From Bacillus sp. ISL-7 (GTDB lineage: Bacteria; Bacillota; Bacilli; Bacillales_B; DSM-18226): a DNA stretch of 64,000 nucleotides. The DNA is taken from assembly GCF_018613065.1 (NCBI RefSeq), contig NZ_JAGGQW010000046.1, positions 1 to 64,000 of the forward strand, written 5' to 3'. A model generated the notes under the pieces. The model was not told the DNA's origin. It saw only the letters and a list, made by a program, of their open reading frames with translations, and ran no database searches. Shown here one piece after another: positions 17,767 through 26,619 of this stretch (positions are counted from its first letter, which is position 1; each line of letters opens with the position of its first letter). The position numbers and the translations under genes were made by a program.

Positions 17767-17801
17767 TGATAGGAGATGGAAGTTACAAACTAGTTACAAA
17801 A
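17767..17801 (-). promoter_or_regulatory. Operon promoter with SARP-like direct repeats
   Basis: The minus strand shows two exact TTTGTAACT repeats with an 11-bp period (starting at 17801 and 17790), then about 7-8 bp and a -10-like TATCAT (17772-17767), with no usual -35. SARP-family activators typically bind tandem repeats 11 bp apart whose last copy lies about 8 bp from the -10. The SARP/MalT-type regulator gene ends just upstream. The match of site and regulator type is inference. Confidence 0.6.
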
Positions 17802-17804
17802 TAG

Positions 17805-17831
17805 AAGCAGCCTCTTATTAAGGCTGCTTCA
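17805..17831 (-). terminator. Terminator of the regulator gene
   Basis: GAAGCAGCCT (17805-17814) pairs with AGGCTGCTTC (17822-17831); the stop codon of the regulator lies in the loop. On the minus strand it is followed by TATTTTG, which runs into the first direct repeat of the operon promoter. Confidence 0.7.
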
Positions 17832-20800
17832 TTGGATGGATGACTTTTTCTGATTCAATGATCATCTGATACATTTGCTTGGTCGGTTCTAACGGAGTTA
17901 CTCCTAGTTCTTTCTCTAATACTTCTGTACATTTTTTATACCATTTCATCGCTTGAGGACGGTTATTTTTCCGGTAATAACAATACATAAGCAAACGATA
18001 CGCTTCTTCCCATGTTCGGTCACGTTCAAGGATTTTTTCACACCAGAAGATTGCCGTCTCGTAATTTTCCTTGCGGACCATTAACTGGGCCATTTTCTCG
18101 GCCCCTCGTAAAAAATAAACGAGCATGCTCTCTCTTTTGTTAATACACCAATCATCATAACGGCGGTCAGGTAAGTATTCTCCTTGATAAAGTTGCAAGC
18201 CCTTTTCTAAAAAGTTAATGACTTTATCAGGATCAGATTCTTGTAATCCTTCTAGAATCCATGTTTGAAATTGGGTCGTATCTAATTCAATCACAGCATT
18301 CGGATTTAGCCCATAAAACAAGCCTTCCCTTATTATAAAAAATGGTGCAGCTCTCGCCTTCCGTAATGGTTCCAGCACATTTTTCAGACTATTTAAGGCC
18401 ACTTTAAAATCACGGTCCGCACTCTTTTTATCTTGATAGGGCCAAAGGATCTGAATGATTTCATCCTTGGCAATCGATTCACTTACTGTAATTAATAACT
18501 GAAACAACTCCTTGGCTTTTTCTCTTTGCCAATCCTTCTCCCCAACTTCCTTCTCACCGAGCCATAGTTTGAACTGACCAAGAGTTTGAACCCGAATTGT
18601 GTAACCTGGATGTGCATCAAAGGTGGCCACTCCCATTTCCCGAAGGATTTTCTCGACATATGATTTTTGAATTTCCAATTTCCTGCATTCAATTAACAAA
18701 GGTACAAACACTTGCAAATCCTTTGGACTAAATACAGACCTCTTCTGAAAAAAGAATTCAAAATCGTGAACTTGGACGGAACGTAAGAATTCAGTCATCG
18801 TTTTCATAAATAAATCTGTTTCTTTCTGTAAATAAAAAATATAGGAAAACCAGAAATTGCTTAACATTAGCCCAAATGAATCTTCACATTGTTCGAATAA
18901 AGAATTGGCTTTTTCTAAAAACAGATGGGCCTTAGGCAGCCGTTGATTATAAATACAGGCGATCCCCATGCAAAGAGTAATAAATGCAGAAAGCCAGACA
19001 TCATGGACTTTCTCTGTCTCTTGAAGAGCTTTTTCGCCTGCATCTAAGGCCCGTTGGAGTTCTCCACTCGTTCCATATAAAATACAGAGACCCATTAGTG
19101 GTTCCGCTTTCCCTCTGTCGACATTCAATTGATCCATAATTTCTAAAGCAGTCTGGTAGCAGTTTTCAGCTAAGTTTAATTCATATTTATTTAGAATCTG
19201 TACGGAATGACCCATTCGAATCCAGCCACAAGCCTCAACAAATGGGGCCTTTAGGCTTATTCCTTGCTGAATTCCCGCTTGTGCAAGTTCTTTTGCCTTT
19301 AATCCCTCGCCCGTAAACGCTTCAATTAATGATAGTAATAAATTGGTTTCACGGTGTGCTTGCGGCAGGGACGCAACCTTAGTCCCGTTCTTTTCCTCTT
19401 GAAACAGATAAAGCAATTTCTTCGCATCATCAAAACGCCCGGTTCTTAAATACAATCTTGCTTGTAAATTTCCGTTCGGACTTGAAGACTTCGATTCCTG
19501 TGTCTTTTTGATCCATTTTTCTGCCTCTGATGATTTACCCGAGTTTAGCAGATTCTCCGATAGCAATTGATAAAGTTTACCCTTTTCCTCAACTGAACCA
19601 TTGGATTTTTCTCGATAGGTTATTGCCTCATATAAATACCTCTCAGCATGCTGCGGCTGAATTGTATCTAGATAAATTTTGGCTTTCCCTTCTAATGCTT
19701 TACTCATCCCAAGATAATCTTGCCTTTTTTCTGCTATAGAATAGGTCCGATTATAACAATCCTCTGCCTCTGTATAGTGGGAACGATAGCGATGAATTTC
19801 TGCCTTTAAATACCATAGATGGTAATAAACATCCATATCCGAATCAGGAATCATCGTTAACTGATCATATAAGCTTTCCAATTTTCCGCTTTCAAGCATC
19901 GTTAAGCCATTCAATTGTAAGATGGAGGCAATCGCTTGATAGTGATTGATTTTTTTATAATGATGAAGTGCTGCCTCCCACAGTTTCCTTTTCTCATAAA
20001 AACGAGCACATTTTTCGTGGAGACTAGCATAGTTTCCCGGGTTATTTTTTTGAAAAACATTTTCGAGAAACTCTTTAAATAAGGCATGATAACGGTAGTG
20101 GGTTAATCCAATCTTTTGGATAAATAAATTCCGGTCTTTTAGCTGTTCAAGCATACTGGAGGCTCCATGAATCCCAATTACCTCATCACATATTTCTTCC
20201 TCCATCTCTTCAAAGATTGAAGTTTGTTCTAGAAACTGCTGGATTATTAGGGGCTGCTTTGAAAAGACTTCCATTACTAAATACTGAAAAAAGTCTTGAA
20301 GGGAATGCGAAGAGTGTTCAAAAAGCTCAGATATATCATTCTTTAGTGGAATCTGAGTGGCAATCATGCACAAAGCTATAACCCAGCCTTCTGTCATTTG
20401 GTAGATGGTTTGGAGGTGTTGGGATTCAACTTCTAATCCGTAAAGATCTGTTAATAACAGGTCCATCTCTTCAATCGTAAGGACTAGGTCATCTCTTGTA
20501 ATCTCTAATAATTGCCCACAGACCTTCATTTTCGTCAGATGCTTCCATCCTGGACAGCTCCGGCTTGAAATAACTAAATGAAAATTGGCAGGGATGTGTT
20601 CAAGTAATTTTTCAATCCAGCTATTGATGGCATAGGAATGTTCAATTTGATGGAAGTCATCGAGGATTAAAGTAATCTCTTCATTTATCAATAAGATTTC
20701 ATTAATAAATAGGGAACACAAAACACCTAATTCCTCATCGCGAATATAACGATCCATTGATTCGATGTATGTAACTAGTTCGGTTCCAAAGTCAGGAGTA

Positions 20801-21066
20801 ATTCCGCGAATGGAATGGATGATATAGGTGAGAAAAGGCAGGATATCATCATCGATCGATGAAATGGAGTACCAGCAGCCTGGAATTTTTTCATCCCTCA
20901 TAAATAAAGCAAGTGCCGTACTTTTCCCAAAACCAGCCCCAGAATGAATAAGGGTCAAAGGGTATTCAGGGATCTTCTTCATTTTCTGAGTGAGCTTAGC
21001 CCTTCTGATAAAGTCATCTTTTACAACTGGAATACGCAGCTTTGTTTGAATGATCGGCAGATTCAA
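17818..21066 (-). CDS. Large MalT/SARP-type ATP-dependent activator (STAND + TPR + BTAD)
   Basis: 1082 residues. The N-terminus is a MalT/AlkS-like STAND NTPase with Walker A SGAGFGKST near 42-50 and Walker B-like LILDDFHQIE. A long helical TPR-like middle (about 380-830) follows. The C-terminal 230 residues have a winged-helix start (IRVQTLGQFKLWLGEK, WQREKAKELFQLL) joined to a BTAD domain (ELDTTQFQTW, LYQGEYLPD, WEEAYRLLMYCYYRKN), as in SARP regulators. It starts at TTG after AAAGGGGG. It is adjacent to and co-directional with the Liv/KASIII operon but has its own terminator. It probably senses an inducer and activates that operon. Confidence 0.88.
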   Translation of the reverse strand: MNLPIIQTKLRIPVVKDDFIRRAKLTQKMKKIPEYPLTLIHSGAGFGKSTALALFMRDEKIPGCWYSISSIDDDILPFLTYIIHSIRGITPDFGTELVTYIESMDRYIRDEELGVLCSLFINEILLINEEITLILDDFHQIEHSYAINSWIEKLLEHIPANFHLVISSRSCPGWKHLTKMKVCGQLLEITRDDLVLTIEEMDLLLTDLYGLEVESQHLQTIYQMTEGWVIALCMIATQIPLKNDISELFEHSSHSLQDFFQYLVMEVFSKQPLIIQQFLEQTSIFEEMEEEICDEVIGIHGASSMLEQLKDRNLFIQKIGLTHYRYHALFKEFLENVFQKNNPGNYASLHEKCARFYEKRKLWEAALHHYKKINHYQAIASILQLNGLTMLESGKLESLYDQLTMIPDSDMDVYYHLWYLKAEIHRYRSHYTEAEDCYNRTYSIAEKRQDYLGMSKALEGKAKIYLDTIQPQHAERYLYEAITYREKSNGSVEEKGKLYQLLSENLLNSGKSSEAEKWIKKTQESKSSSPNGNLQARLYLRTGRFDDAKKLLYLFQEEKNGTKVASLPQAHRETNLLLSLIEAFTGEGLKAKELAQAGIQQGISLKAPFVEACGWIRMGHSVQILNKYELNLAENCYQTALEIMDQLNVDRGKAEPLMGLCILYGTSGELQRALDAGEKALQETEKVHDVWLSAFITLCMGIACIYNQRLPKAHLFLEKANSLFEQCEDSFGLMLSNFWFSYIFYLQKETDLFMKTMTEFLRSVQVHDFEFFFQKRSVFSPKDLQVFVPLLIECRKLEIQKSYVEKILREMGVATFDAHPGYTIRVQTLGQFKLWLGEKEVGEKDWQREKAKELFQLLITVSESIAKDEIIQILWPYQDKKSADRDFKVALNSLKNVLEPLRKARAAPFFIIREGLFYGLNPNAVIELDTTQFQTWILEGLQESDPDKVINFLEKGLQLYQGEYLPDRRYDDWCINKRESMLVYFLRGAEKMAQLMVRKENYETAIFWCEKILERDRTWEEAYRLLMYCYYRKNNRPQAMKWYKKCTEVLEKELGVTPLEPTKQMYQMIIESEKVIHPMKQP

Positions 21067-21249
21067 ATGATCGGCCCCCTTTCCATTTTCGCAATATTTA
21101 CACTATTTTACCATATTGGGAGTAATAAGTGTACGAGTAGGAAGGAAAACACAATCAATTGTTAATTTAAACATAAGTGGGGATTTTTTCTATGTAATAA
21201 AAATAAATAATGGAAAAAACTATAGAAATAAGAACTAAGGAGGGTTTCT

Positions 21250-21393
21250 ATGCTTGAAAAATGTTTTTATTGTACCACTGAGATTGAAGAAAGACAGTTG
21301 CACTATGTCTCATTTGTATCCTCAAACCAGGAAAGAAATGAATCACTTTGTGATGAATGTTATAAAGAATGGTTGGAAGGTTTGAAAGGTTAA
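21250..21393 (+). CDS. 47-residue protein with two CxxC pairs
   Basis: The frame encodes 47 residues starting MLEKCFYCTTEIEER, with CxxC at residues 5-8 and 34-37, the pattern of a one-site zinc ribbon. The site AAGGAGGG stands 7 nt before the ATG. It lies between the divergent regulator gene and the GGDEF-EAL gene. No family name comes to mind. It may bind zinc or be redox active; the ribosome site and the paired cysteines argue it is real. Confidence 0.65.
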   Translation: MLEKCFYCTTEIEERQLHYVSFVSSNQERNESLCDECYKEWLEGLKG

Positions 21394-21484
21394 AATCCTA
21401 TTTGGTAGTGAAGTTATAACAAAACAGCTGTGACTCCTCCCTATTAAAATGGATGGGTCACAGTTTAATTGGAGTGTCGCGTCA

Positions 21485-24034
21485 TTGTCCATCAAAAAAA
21501 AGATGCCATTGATTTTTTGCTTATTGGTTTTTTTGATTTTATTAACCAATAATGCCTTTCATTACATTCGTTCAAAAAACCAGCTGCTCGAAACTAATGA
21601 AAGAGAAATTGAAATGATCACTCAAGAAGTGTCATTCCAAGTTGAGAATATAAGAGAAGGCACATTGTATGTTGAAGATATTCATGCCAGAGAATTAAGG
21701 ACAGCATCGTTAGCGATAAAACATGCACTGCCACGTAACTATCAAGATATTACAAATGAGCAACTAAAGAAACTTGCCCAAGAAGTAAGGGTATCGCATA
21801 TAACCCTGTTAGCGAAAACTGCAGATGATATTATTGGTGTTCGGTCATCAGACCTTAAAGAAATTAATATGTCTACCAAGGGATGGGGATATTGGTATGA
21901 TGCATTTCACCAATTGTTTGCGTTAACGCCTGTTTCTGTTGGAAAAGGTTTAACCTTGCCTTACTTTTGGTCTGGGCCGATTGAGATTGCTTCTTCCAAT
22001 CCCAAGCATACGGATAAATGGGGCTATTATTTTGATGGCACGACCAACTATATTATCAATCCTTATTTTCGTGACAATGAAGTATTAGAGTATGAACGAC
22101 GATTTGGACCTGGGGAAGTAATTAAAGGTTTTACAAAAGAACGAGGCATCTTAGAACTGACAGTGTTCAATCCAAAGAACTTCGGTAAAAAGAAAGAAGT
22201 TGTCACTTTAAACGGTAATAGTTATATTCGTATTTCTGCTAAACCAGTATGGTACGGATCATATAGATATAAAAACTATCAAGTTGATGCAAAATTTATT
22301 AAACAGGCGATAAATTCAAAAAAAGTGCAATCCTACAGAGATGATTTTAATGGTAAAGATATAATGAAAACCTTTGTACCAGTTTTCTCCACACCCACTG
22401 AACCATTTGTCATTGGCCTTGTTTATAATTATGGGCTCATTGAGAAAGAACTCACACATGAACTTTTTGTTCATATTTTATTTTCCTTCTTTATTATGAT
22501 TATCGTATTTATTATCAGTTTGATTTTTTCCCGTTCGATTACACAGCCAATCGGTTATATCGTTGAGCAAGTGAATGAAATTGCACAAGGTAACTTTAAT
22601 AATAAATTACACTTAAAACGAAAAGATGAATTAGGCCTGCTTACGGAAAATGTAAATGCCTTATCTAATGATTTGCAGAACTATGTGAATGATTTGAATA
22701 AGAGCAAAGAATTAATTGAATACCAGGCATATCATGATCCATTAACTGGTTTGTCAAACAGAAGATATTTTTCAGAAAAATTAAAACCTACCATCGAACA
22801 CGCAAAAGAAACTGGTGAAACGGTTTCGGTTTTATTCATTGATATGGATCGTTTTAAACAGGTGAATGACTCCTTTGGACATAACAAAGGGGATGAAATA
22901 TTGAAAATCGTTGCCGAGCGGATTACTGCGTGTTTGCCTAGTGACAATAGTATCATTACTAGACAAGGCGGTGATGAATTTATTATTTTGCTAATGAATC
23001 TTGATCTCTCAGCAACAAAAGCTACAGCAGAAAAAGTTGTCAATACTCTTAAAAAAACCTATCTATTAGATGGCAACGAAATTTATCTCAGTGCAAGCTG
23101 CGGTATTAGCTTATTTCCAGAGCATACAAAAAATATGGAAGCGCTCGTTGTTTATGCTGACGTTGCAATGTACTCTGCCAAAAAGCAAGGTGGTAACAAA
23201 GTCATTGTTTATACCGAGAAATTAATAGAGTCGAACATTGAAAGACCAAAGCTTGAAGCTAGGTTACGGAAGGCCATTGAAAAAGGCAAGGTAGACGTTT
23301 ATTATCAACCGAAGGTTACTGTTGATTCCGGTAAAATTTATGGAGCTGAGGCACTATTAAGATGGAATGATGATGAACTTGGATTTGTCTCACCCGAACT
23401 GTTTATTCCTATTGCTGAAGATATCGGCTTAATCCATCCTTTATGGGAATTTGTTATGAAGGAAGCTTGTTATCAGGTGAGCAAGTGGAATCGTAACCGT
23501 CCCAACCCGATATCAGTTTCAGTTAATTTCTCGGCCCATCAATTTCATGAACCTTATAGCATGGTAAAACATGTCACAGAGATTCTGAAGGAAAGTCAAT
23601 TGGGTTCTAATAATTTTGAAATAGAAATTACCGAAAGCATTCTCTTGAATAATTCAACGGAAATTATTCAATCACTTAAATTGCTTAAAAGCATGGGCAT
23701 TGCTATTTCGATTGATGATTTTGGAACAGGATATTCTTCCTTAAGCTATTTGAGAAATTTACCAATCGATACCTTGAAAATTGATAAATCATTCATTCAA
23801 GATATCCATGAAGATTATGCAAATTCAGAGATCCCAGAGGCGATTATTAACCTTGCTCGAAGTCTCCATCTCAATGTAATCGCAGAGGGCGTCGAAAAAG
23901 AGTATCAAAGAGATTTTTTACTATCGAAAAATTGCATTCAAATGCAGGGCTATTTATTTAGCAAACCGTTAAACACAGAGGAATTTGAGCAATACCTTCG
24001 AACGGATCAAAATAAAAGTGGAGAGATTAATTAA
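21485..24034 (+). CDS. Membrane-bound GGDEF-EAL cyclic-di-GMP enzyme
   Basis: About 849 residues. There is an N-terminal membrane helix (about 7-25), a large extracellular sensor region (about 30-330), a second membrane helix, HAMP (SRSITQPIGYIVEQVNEIAQG), GGDEF with intact RQGGDEF, and EAL with GAEALLRW, ITESILL and DDFGTGYSSL. No RxxD inhibitory I-site stands before GGDEF. Both catalytic signatures are intact, so it could make and/or degrade c-di-GMP. The frame opens at ATG 21449, but TTG at 21485 has the better site (TTGGAG, 8 nt spacing). Its stop overlaps the convergent thrB stop by 8 bp. Confidence 0.88.
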   Translation: MSIKKKMPLIFCLLVFLILLTNNAFHYIRSKNQLLETNEREIEMITQEVSFQVENIREGTLYVEDIHARELRTASLAIKHALPRNYQDITNEQLKKLAQEVRVSHITLLAKTADDIIGVRSSDLKEINMSTKGWGYWYDAFHQLFALTPVSVGKGLTLPYFWSGPIEIASSNPKHTDKWGYYFDGTTNYIINPYFRDNEVLEYERRFGPGEVIKGFTKERGILELTVFNPKNFGKKKEVVTLNGNSYIRISAKPVWYGSYRYKNYQVDAKFIKQAINSKKVQSYRDDFNGKDIMKTFVPVFSTPTEPFVIGLVYNYGLIEKELTHELFVHILFSFFIMIIVFIISLIFSRSITQPIGYIVEQVNEIAQGNFNNKLHLKRKDELGLLTENVNALSNDLQNYVNDLNKSKELIEYQAYHDPLTGLSNRRYFSEKLKPTIEHAKETGETVSVLFIDMDRFKQVNDSFGHNKGDEILKIVAERITACLPSDNSIITRQGGDEFIILLMNLDLSATKATAEKVVNTLKKTYLLDGNEIYLSASCGISLFPEHTKNMEALVVYADVAMYSAKKQGGNKVIVYTEKLIESNIERPKLEARLRKAIEKGKVDVYYQPKVTVDSGKIYGAEALLRWNDDELGFVSPELFIPIAEDIGLIHPLWEFVMKEACYQVSKWNRNRPNPISVSVNFSAHQFHEPYSMVKHVTEILKESQLGSNNFEIEITESILLNNSTEIIQSLKLLKSMGIAISIDDFGTGYSSLSYLRNLPIDTLKIDKSFIQDIHEDYANSEIPEAIINLARSLHLNVIAEGVEKEYQRDFLLSKNCIQMQGYLFSKPLNTEEFEQYLRTDQNKSGEIN

Positions 24035-24047
24035 TAAATCTCTCCAC
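24018..24047. terminator. Shared hairpin over two convergent stop codons
   Basis: GTGGAGAGATT (24018-24028) pairs with AATCTCTCCAC (24037-24047). It spans the stop codons of the GGDEF-EAL gene and of thrB. U-rich tracts are weak on both sides, so termination strength is uncertain. Confidence 0.5.
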
Positions 24048-24944
24048 CATATTAACCCTGCTTCCTCTATAATCTATATTTAGTATCTTCGCTGACATAG
24101 TTGAAAATGCACTTTGGATTCCTAGTGCGAGCTGGTTTCCTTTTCCCTTCTCCGTAAAACAAAGAACAGTTGGTCCAGCGCCGCTTAGTGCCACTCCGAA
24201 TGCACCATTGAATTTAGCGATATCTACTATTTCTTGATAGAAGTTAATCAATGGTTTTCGGTAGGGTTGGTGAAAAAGGTCCTGCTCCATCATTTTCCCT
24301 GCCATCTCCCAGTTTTGTGTTAATAGGGCCGCTACCAAAAGATTAGCAGTAGAAGAAGCTTGAATGGCCTCTTCACGGGAAAAAGCTGCTGGAAGCACCC
24401 CGCGTGAGTCCTTTGTTAAGAGGATCTCATCTGGAATAACTGCTACCATCTCAAAAGTAATATTAGAAAAGCTTAATATATCTACTTCGTTTTGTTTATA
24501 TGAGCCGATGACCAGTCCACCGAAAAGAGAAGCACCCACATTATCTGGATGACCCTCAATCTCTGTTGCGATTAGCAGCTTTTCTTGCTGTGTTAGACCT
24601 AGCTTTCCTACCGTATCGGCTAGTTCAATCCCCGCAACTATCGCTGCAGCACTTGAACCAAGCCCACGTGCTAGTGGAATATCACTGTCGACTTTTATTT
24701 TGCAAGGATGTAATTCGATGCCATAGTTAGATGCCGTTTTAATAGCAATCTGACAGATAAAATGGGTCTCATCAGTTGGGAGGGATTTCAATTCATCACA
24801 AGCTGACCGAATATCCCACTTTTGGCTCTCCTCCACCTCTAACGTCAAATACAAATCAACAGCTAGTCCCATTGAATCAAAACCTGGTCCTAGATTTGCT
24901 GTACTTGCAGGTACTTTGATAGTAAAACGATCATTTAATGTCAC
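24027..24944 (-). CDS. thrB: Homoserine kinase
   Basis: A 305-residue GHMP kinase that phosphorylates homoserine in threonine synthesis. It has the N-terminal VPASTANLGPGFDSMG, the ATP-binding PLARGLGSSAAAIVAG motif and the C-terminal GAFGVALSGAGPTVLCF. The GTG at 24944 stands 9 nt after GAGGAG; the TTG at 24953 is too close to that site. It follows hom, but the thrC gene normally between them is missing except for a short tail whose stop (TGA) lies 11 nt inside the thrB frame. Confidence 0.93.
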   Translation of the reverse strand: MTLNDRFTIKVPASTANLGPGFDSMGLAVDLYLTLEVEESQKWDIRSACDELKSLPTDETHFICQIAIKTASNYGIELHPCKIKVDSDIPLARGLGSSAAAIVAGIELADTVGKLGLTQQEKLLIATEIEGHPDNVGASLFGGLVIGSYKQNEVDILSFSNITFEMVAVIPDEILLTKDSRGVLPAAFSREEAIQASSTANLLVAALLTQNWEMAGKMMEQDLFHQPYRKPLINFYQEIVDIAKFNGAFGVALSGAGPTVLCFTEKGKGNQLALGIQSAFSTMSAKILNIDYRGSRVNMVERFIN

Positions 24945-25032
24945 TATTGACAACTCCTCGAATAAGTTCAGTCACTGCCTTTTCATCATTTGGTAATGGG
25001 ATTGGCTTACTCGTATATCTTCTTTTAATCAT
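24931..25032 (-). pseudogene. thrC: Remnant of thrC (threonine synthase C-terminus)
   Basis: Between hom and thrB lies a 33-codon frame ending KPIPLPNDEKAVTELIRG plus seven residues. This resembles the last residues of threonine synthase (recalled B. subtilis ThrC end: KPVTLPTDEDSILEYVKG). The rest of the roughly 350-codon gene is absent: the remnant begins within 11 nt of the hom stop codon. The simplest reading is an internal deletion of thrC from a hom-thrC-thrB operon, leaving the tail in place. A short leader-like gene is the alternative. Confidence 0.6.
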
Positions 25033-25042
25033 CCTGGCCAGC

Positions 25043-26338
25043 TTATAGCGATTTCCTCACTACCCGATACGCACTTTTTATTTCCTTAACTGCCTTGAGA
25101 TCATTTAATTTTTGTAAAATTTGATCATAATTAGTTAATGATGCTCGATGTGTCACTAAAACAATTTCTGATGTTTCGTTTTTCTTAACAGGCAGCTGTA
25201 AGATCTTTTCAAAGCTGACTCCATATTTTGCAAAGATGGTGGTGATATCAGCGAAAACACCAACCTCATCTTGCACATGAATCCTTAAGAAATATTTAGA
25301 GTATTTCTCCCCATTATCTTTTAATTGCTTTGGATATTGAGGTGTCACAGCACTTCGTCCATTTACCCCAAGCCTTAGATTTTTGATTACCGCGACTAAG
25401 TCTGAAACGATTGCAGTTGCAGTTGGCAAGCTTCCAGCACCCGGTCCATAAAACATTGTTTCACCAACCGATTCACCATAAACGTAAACAGCATTATATT
25501 CATTTTGAACCGAAGCAAGTGGATGATTATTTGATAAGAACGTAGGGGCCACACTTACCTCTACTTTTTCCCCTTCTCGATGGGCATAGCCAATTAGTTT
25601 CATCGTATATCCTAATTGTTTTCCATAGCGCAAATCTTCATCGGTTACCTTCGAAATACCGGATACCTGTACATCTTCCAAATCAATATGCATCGAAAAG
25701 CCTAATGTCGCTAAGATTGTCATTTTACGGGCAGCATCTAGTCCTTCTACATCCGAGGTAGGATCTGCTTCGGCAAACCCAAGGTCCTGTGCTTCCTTGA
25801 GGACCTCTTCATAGGAACGGCCTTCGTCGCTCATTTTGGTTAGTATATAATTGGTTGTTCCATTTACAATTCCCATCAGCTGCTTAATTCGGTCAGAGGC
25901 AAGCCCATCGACTAATCCTCGCAGAATTGGGATCCCTCCAGCAACACTTGCTTCATAAAACAAATCACAGCCGTGTTCAGAAGCTACGGTTAACAGTTCC
26001 GAACCATGCAAGGCCATTAGATCCTTATTCGCAGTAACTACATGCTTACCTTGACGAAGGGCAGTGATTAAATAATCTTTTGTATCTTGTACTCCGCCCA
26101 TTACCTCGATTACAACATCAATTTCCTCATCGAAAAGGATTTCTTCCGTGTTTGAGGTTAAAACCTTAGCATCTATTTCAACTGGTCTAATTTTATGTAT
26201 ATCTTGGACAAGTATCTTTTTTATTACAACCGGGCAGCCCACCTGGTGGATTAATTTATCTTGATTTTTTTCAATAATCTTTACTACCCCACAACCTACA
26301 GTACCTAACCCCAATAACCCAATCGAGATTGCTTTCAT
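25043..26338 (-). CDS. hom: Homoserine dehydrogenase
   Basis: A 431-residue NAD(P)-dependent enzyme reducing aspartate semialdehyde to homoserine. It has the N-terminal Rossmann motif GLLGLGTVGCGVV, NKDLMALHG, the catalytic GIVNGTTNYILTKM and EADPTSDVEGLDAARK, and a C-terminal ACT domain (about 350-425, LRIHVQDEVGVFADITTIFAKYGVSFEKI) for feedback control. Length fits the Bacillus family. It has a clear SigA promoter upstream and is followed by the thrC remnant and thrB. Confidence 0.95.
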   Translation of the reverse strand: MKAISIGLLGLGTVGCGVVKIIEKNQDKLIHQVGCPVVIKKILVQDIHKIRPVEIDAKVLTSNTEEILFDEEIDVVIEVMGGVQDTKDYLITALRQGKHVVTANKDLMALHGSELLTVASEHGCDLFYEASVAGGIPILRGLVDGLASDRIKQLMGIVNGTTNYILTKMSDEGRSYEEVLKEAQDLGFAEADPTSDVEGLDAARKMTILATLGFSMHIDLEDVQVSGISKVTDEDLRYGKQLGYTMKLIGYAHREGEKVEVSVAPTFLSNNHPLASVQNEYNAVYVYGESVGETMFYGPGAGSLPTATAIVSDLVAVIKNLRLGVNGRSAVTPQYPKQLKDNGEKYSKYFLRIHVQDEVGVFADITTIFAKYGVSFEKILQLPVKKNETSEIVLVTHRASLTNYDQILQKLNDLKAVKEIKSAYRVVRKSL

Positions 26339-26397
26339 GTTTTACCCTCCTACTTTTTTGTCCACTCAAGACATACAATTGTTTCTCTGTTGTAGAC

Positions 26398-26426
26398 ATT
26401 ATATGATTCTCTTTATTTTTTTACAA
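26398..26426 (-). promoter_or_regulatory. SigA promoter of hom
   Basis: The minus strand shows TTGTAA (26426-26421), a 17-bp spacer and a perfect TATAAT (26403-26398), 60 bp before the hom start. Confidence 0.7.
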
Positions 26427-26540
26427 TAGGTTTGTTTCTAGTAATTATATTTTAACCGCTTACTACCGTATTATAAAGGGATTACTATTATTGAGCAAAA
26501 TTTTTTAGCAAAATTTGAAATATTTTTTCTTTTTTATCCC

Positions 26541-26570
26541 TTTACAATATTGAAGGTATGGTTGTAGAAT
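26541..26570 (+). promoter_or_regulatory. SigA promoter of the T-box/serA unit
   Basis: TTTACA (26541-26546), an 18-bp spacer and TAGAAT (26565-26570), about 50 bp before the T-box Stem I. Confidence 0.5.
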
Positions 26571-26619
26571 AATCACTATATTCAGTTATTTTTTTGAAAT
26601 TTCAATCTTTTAGATATTC

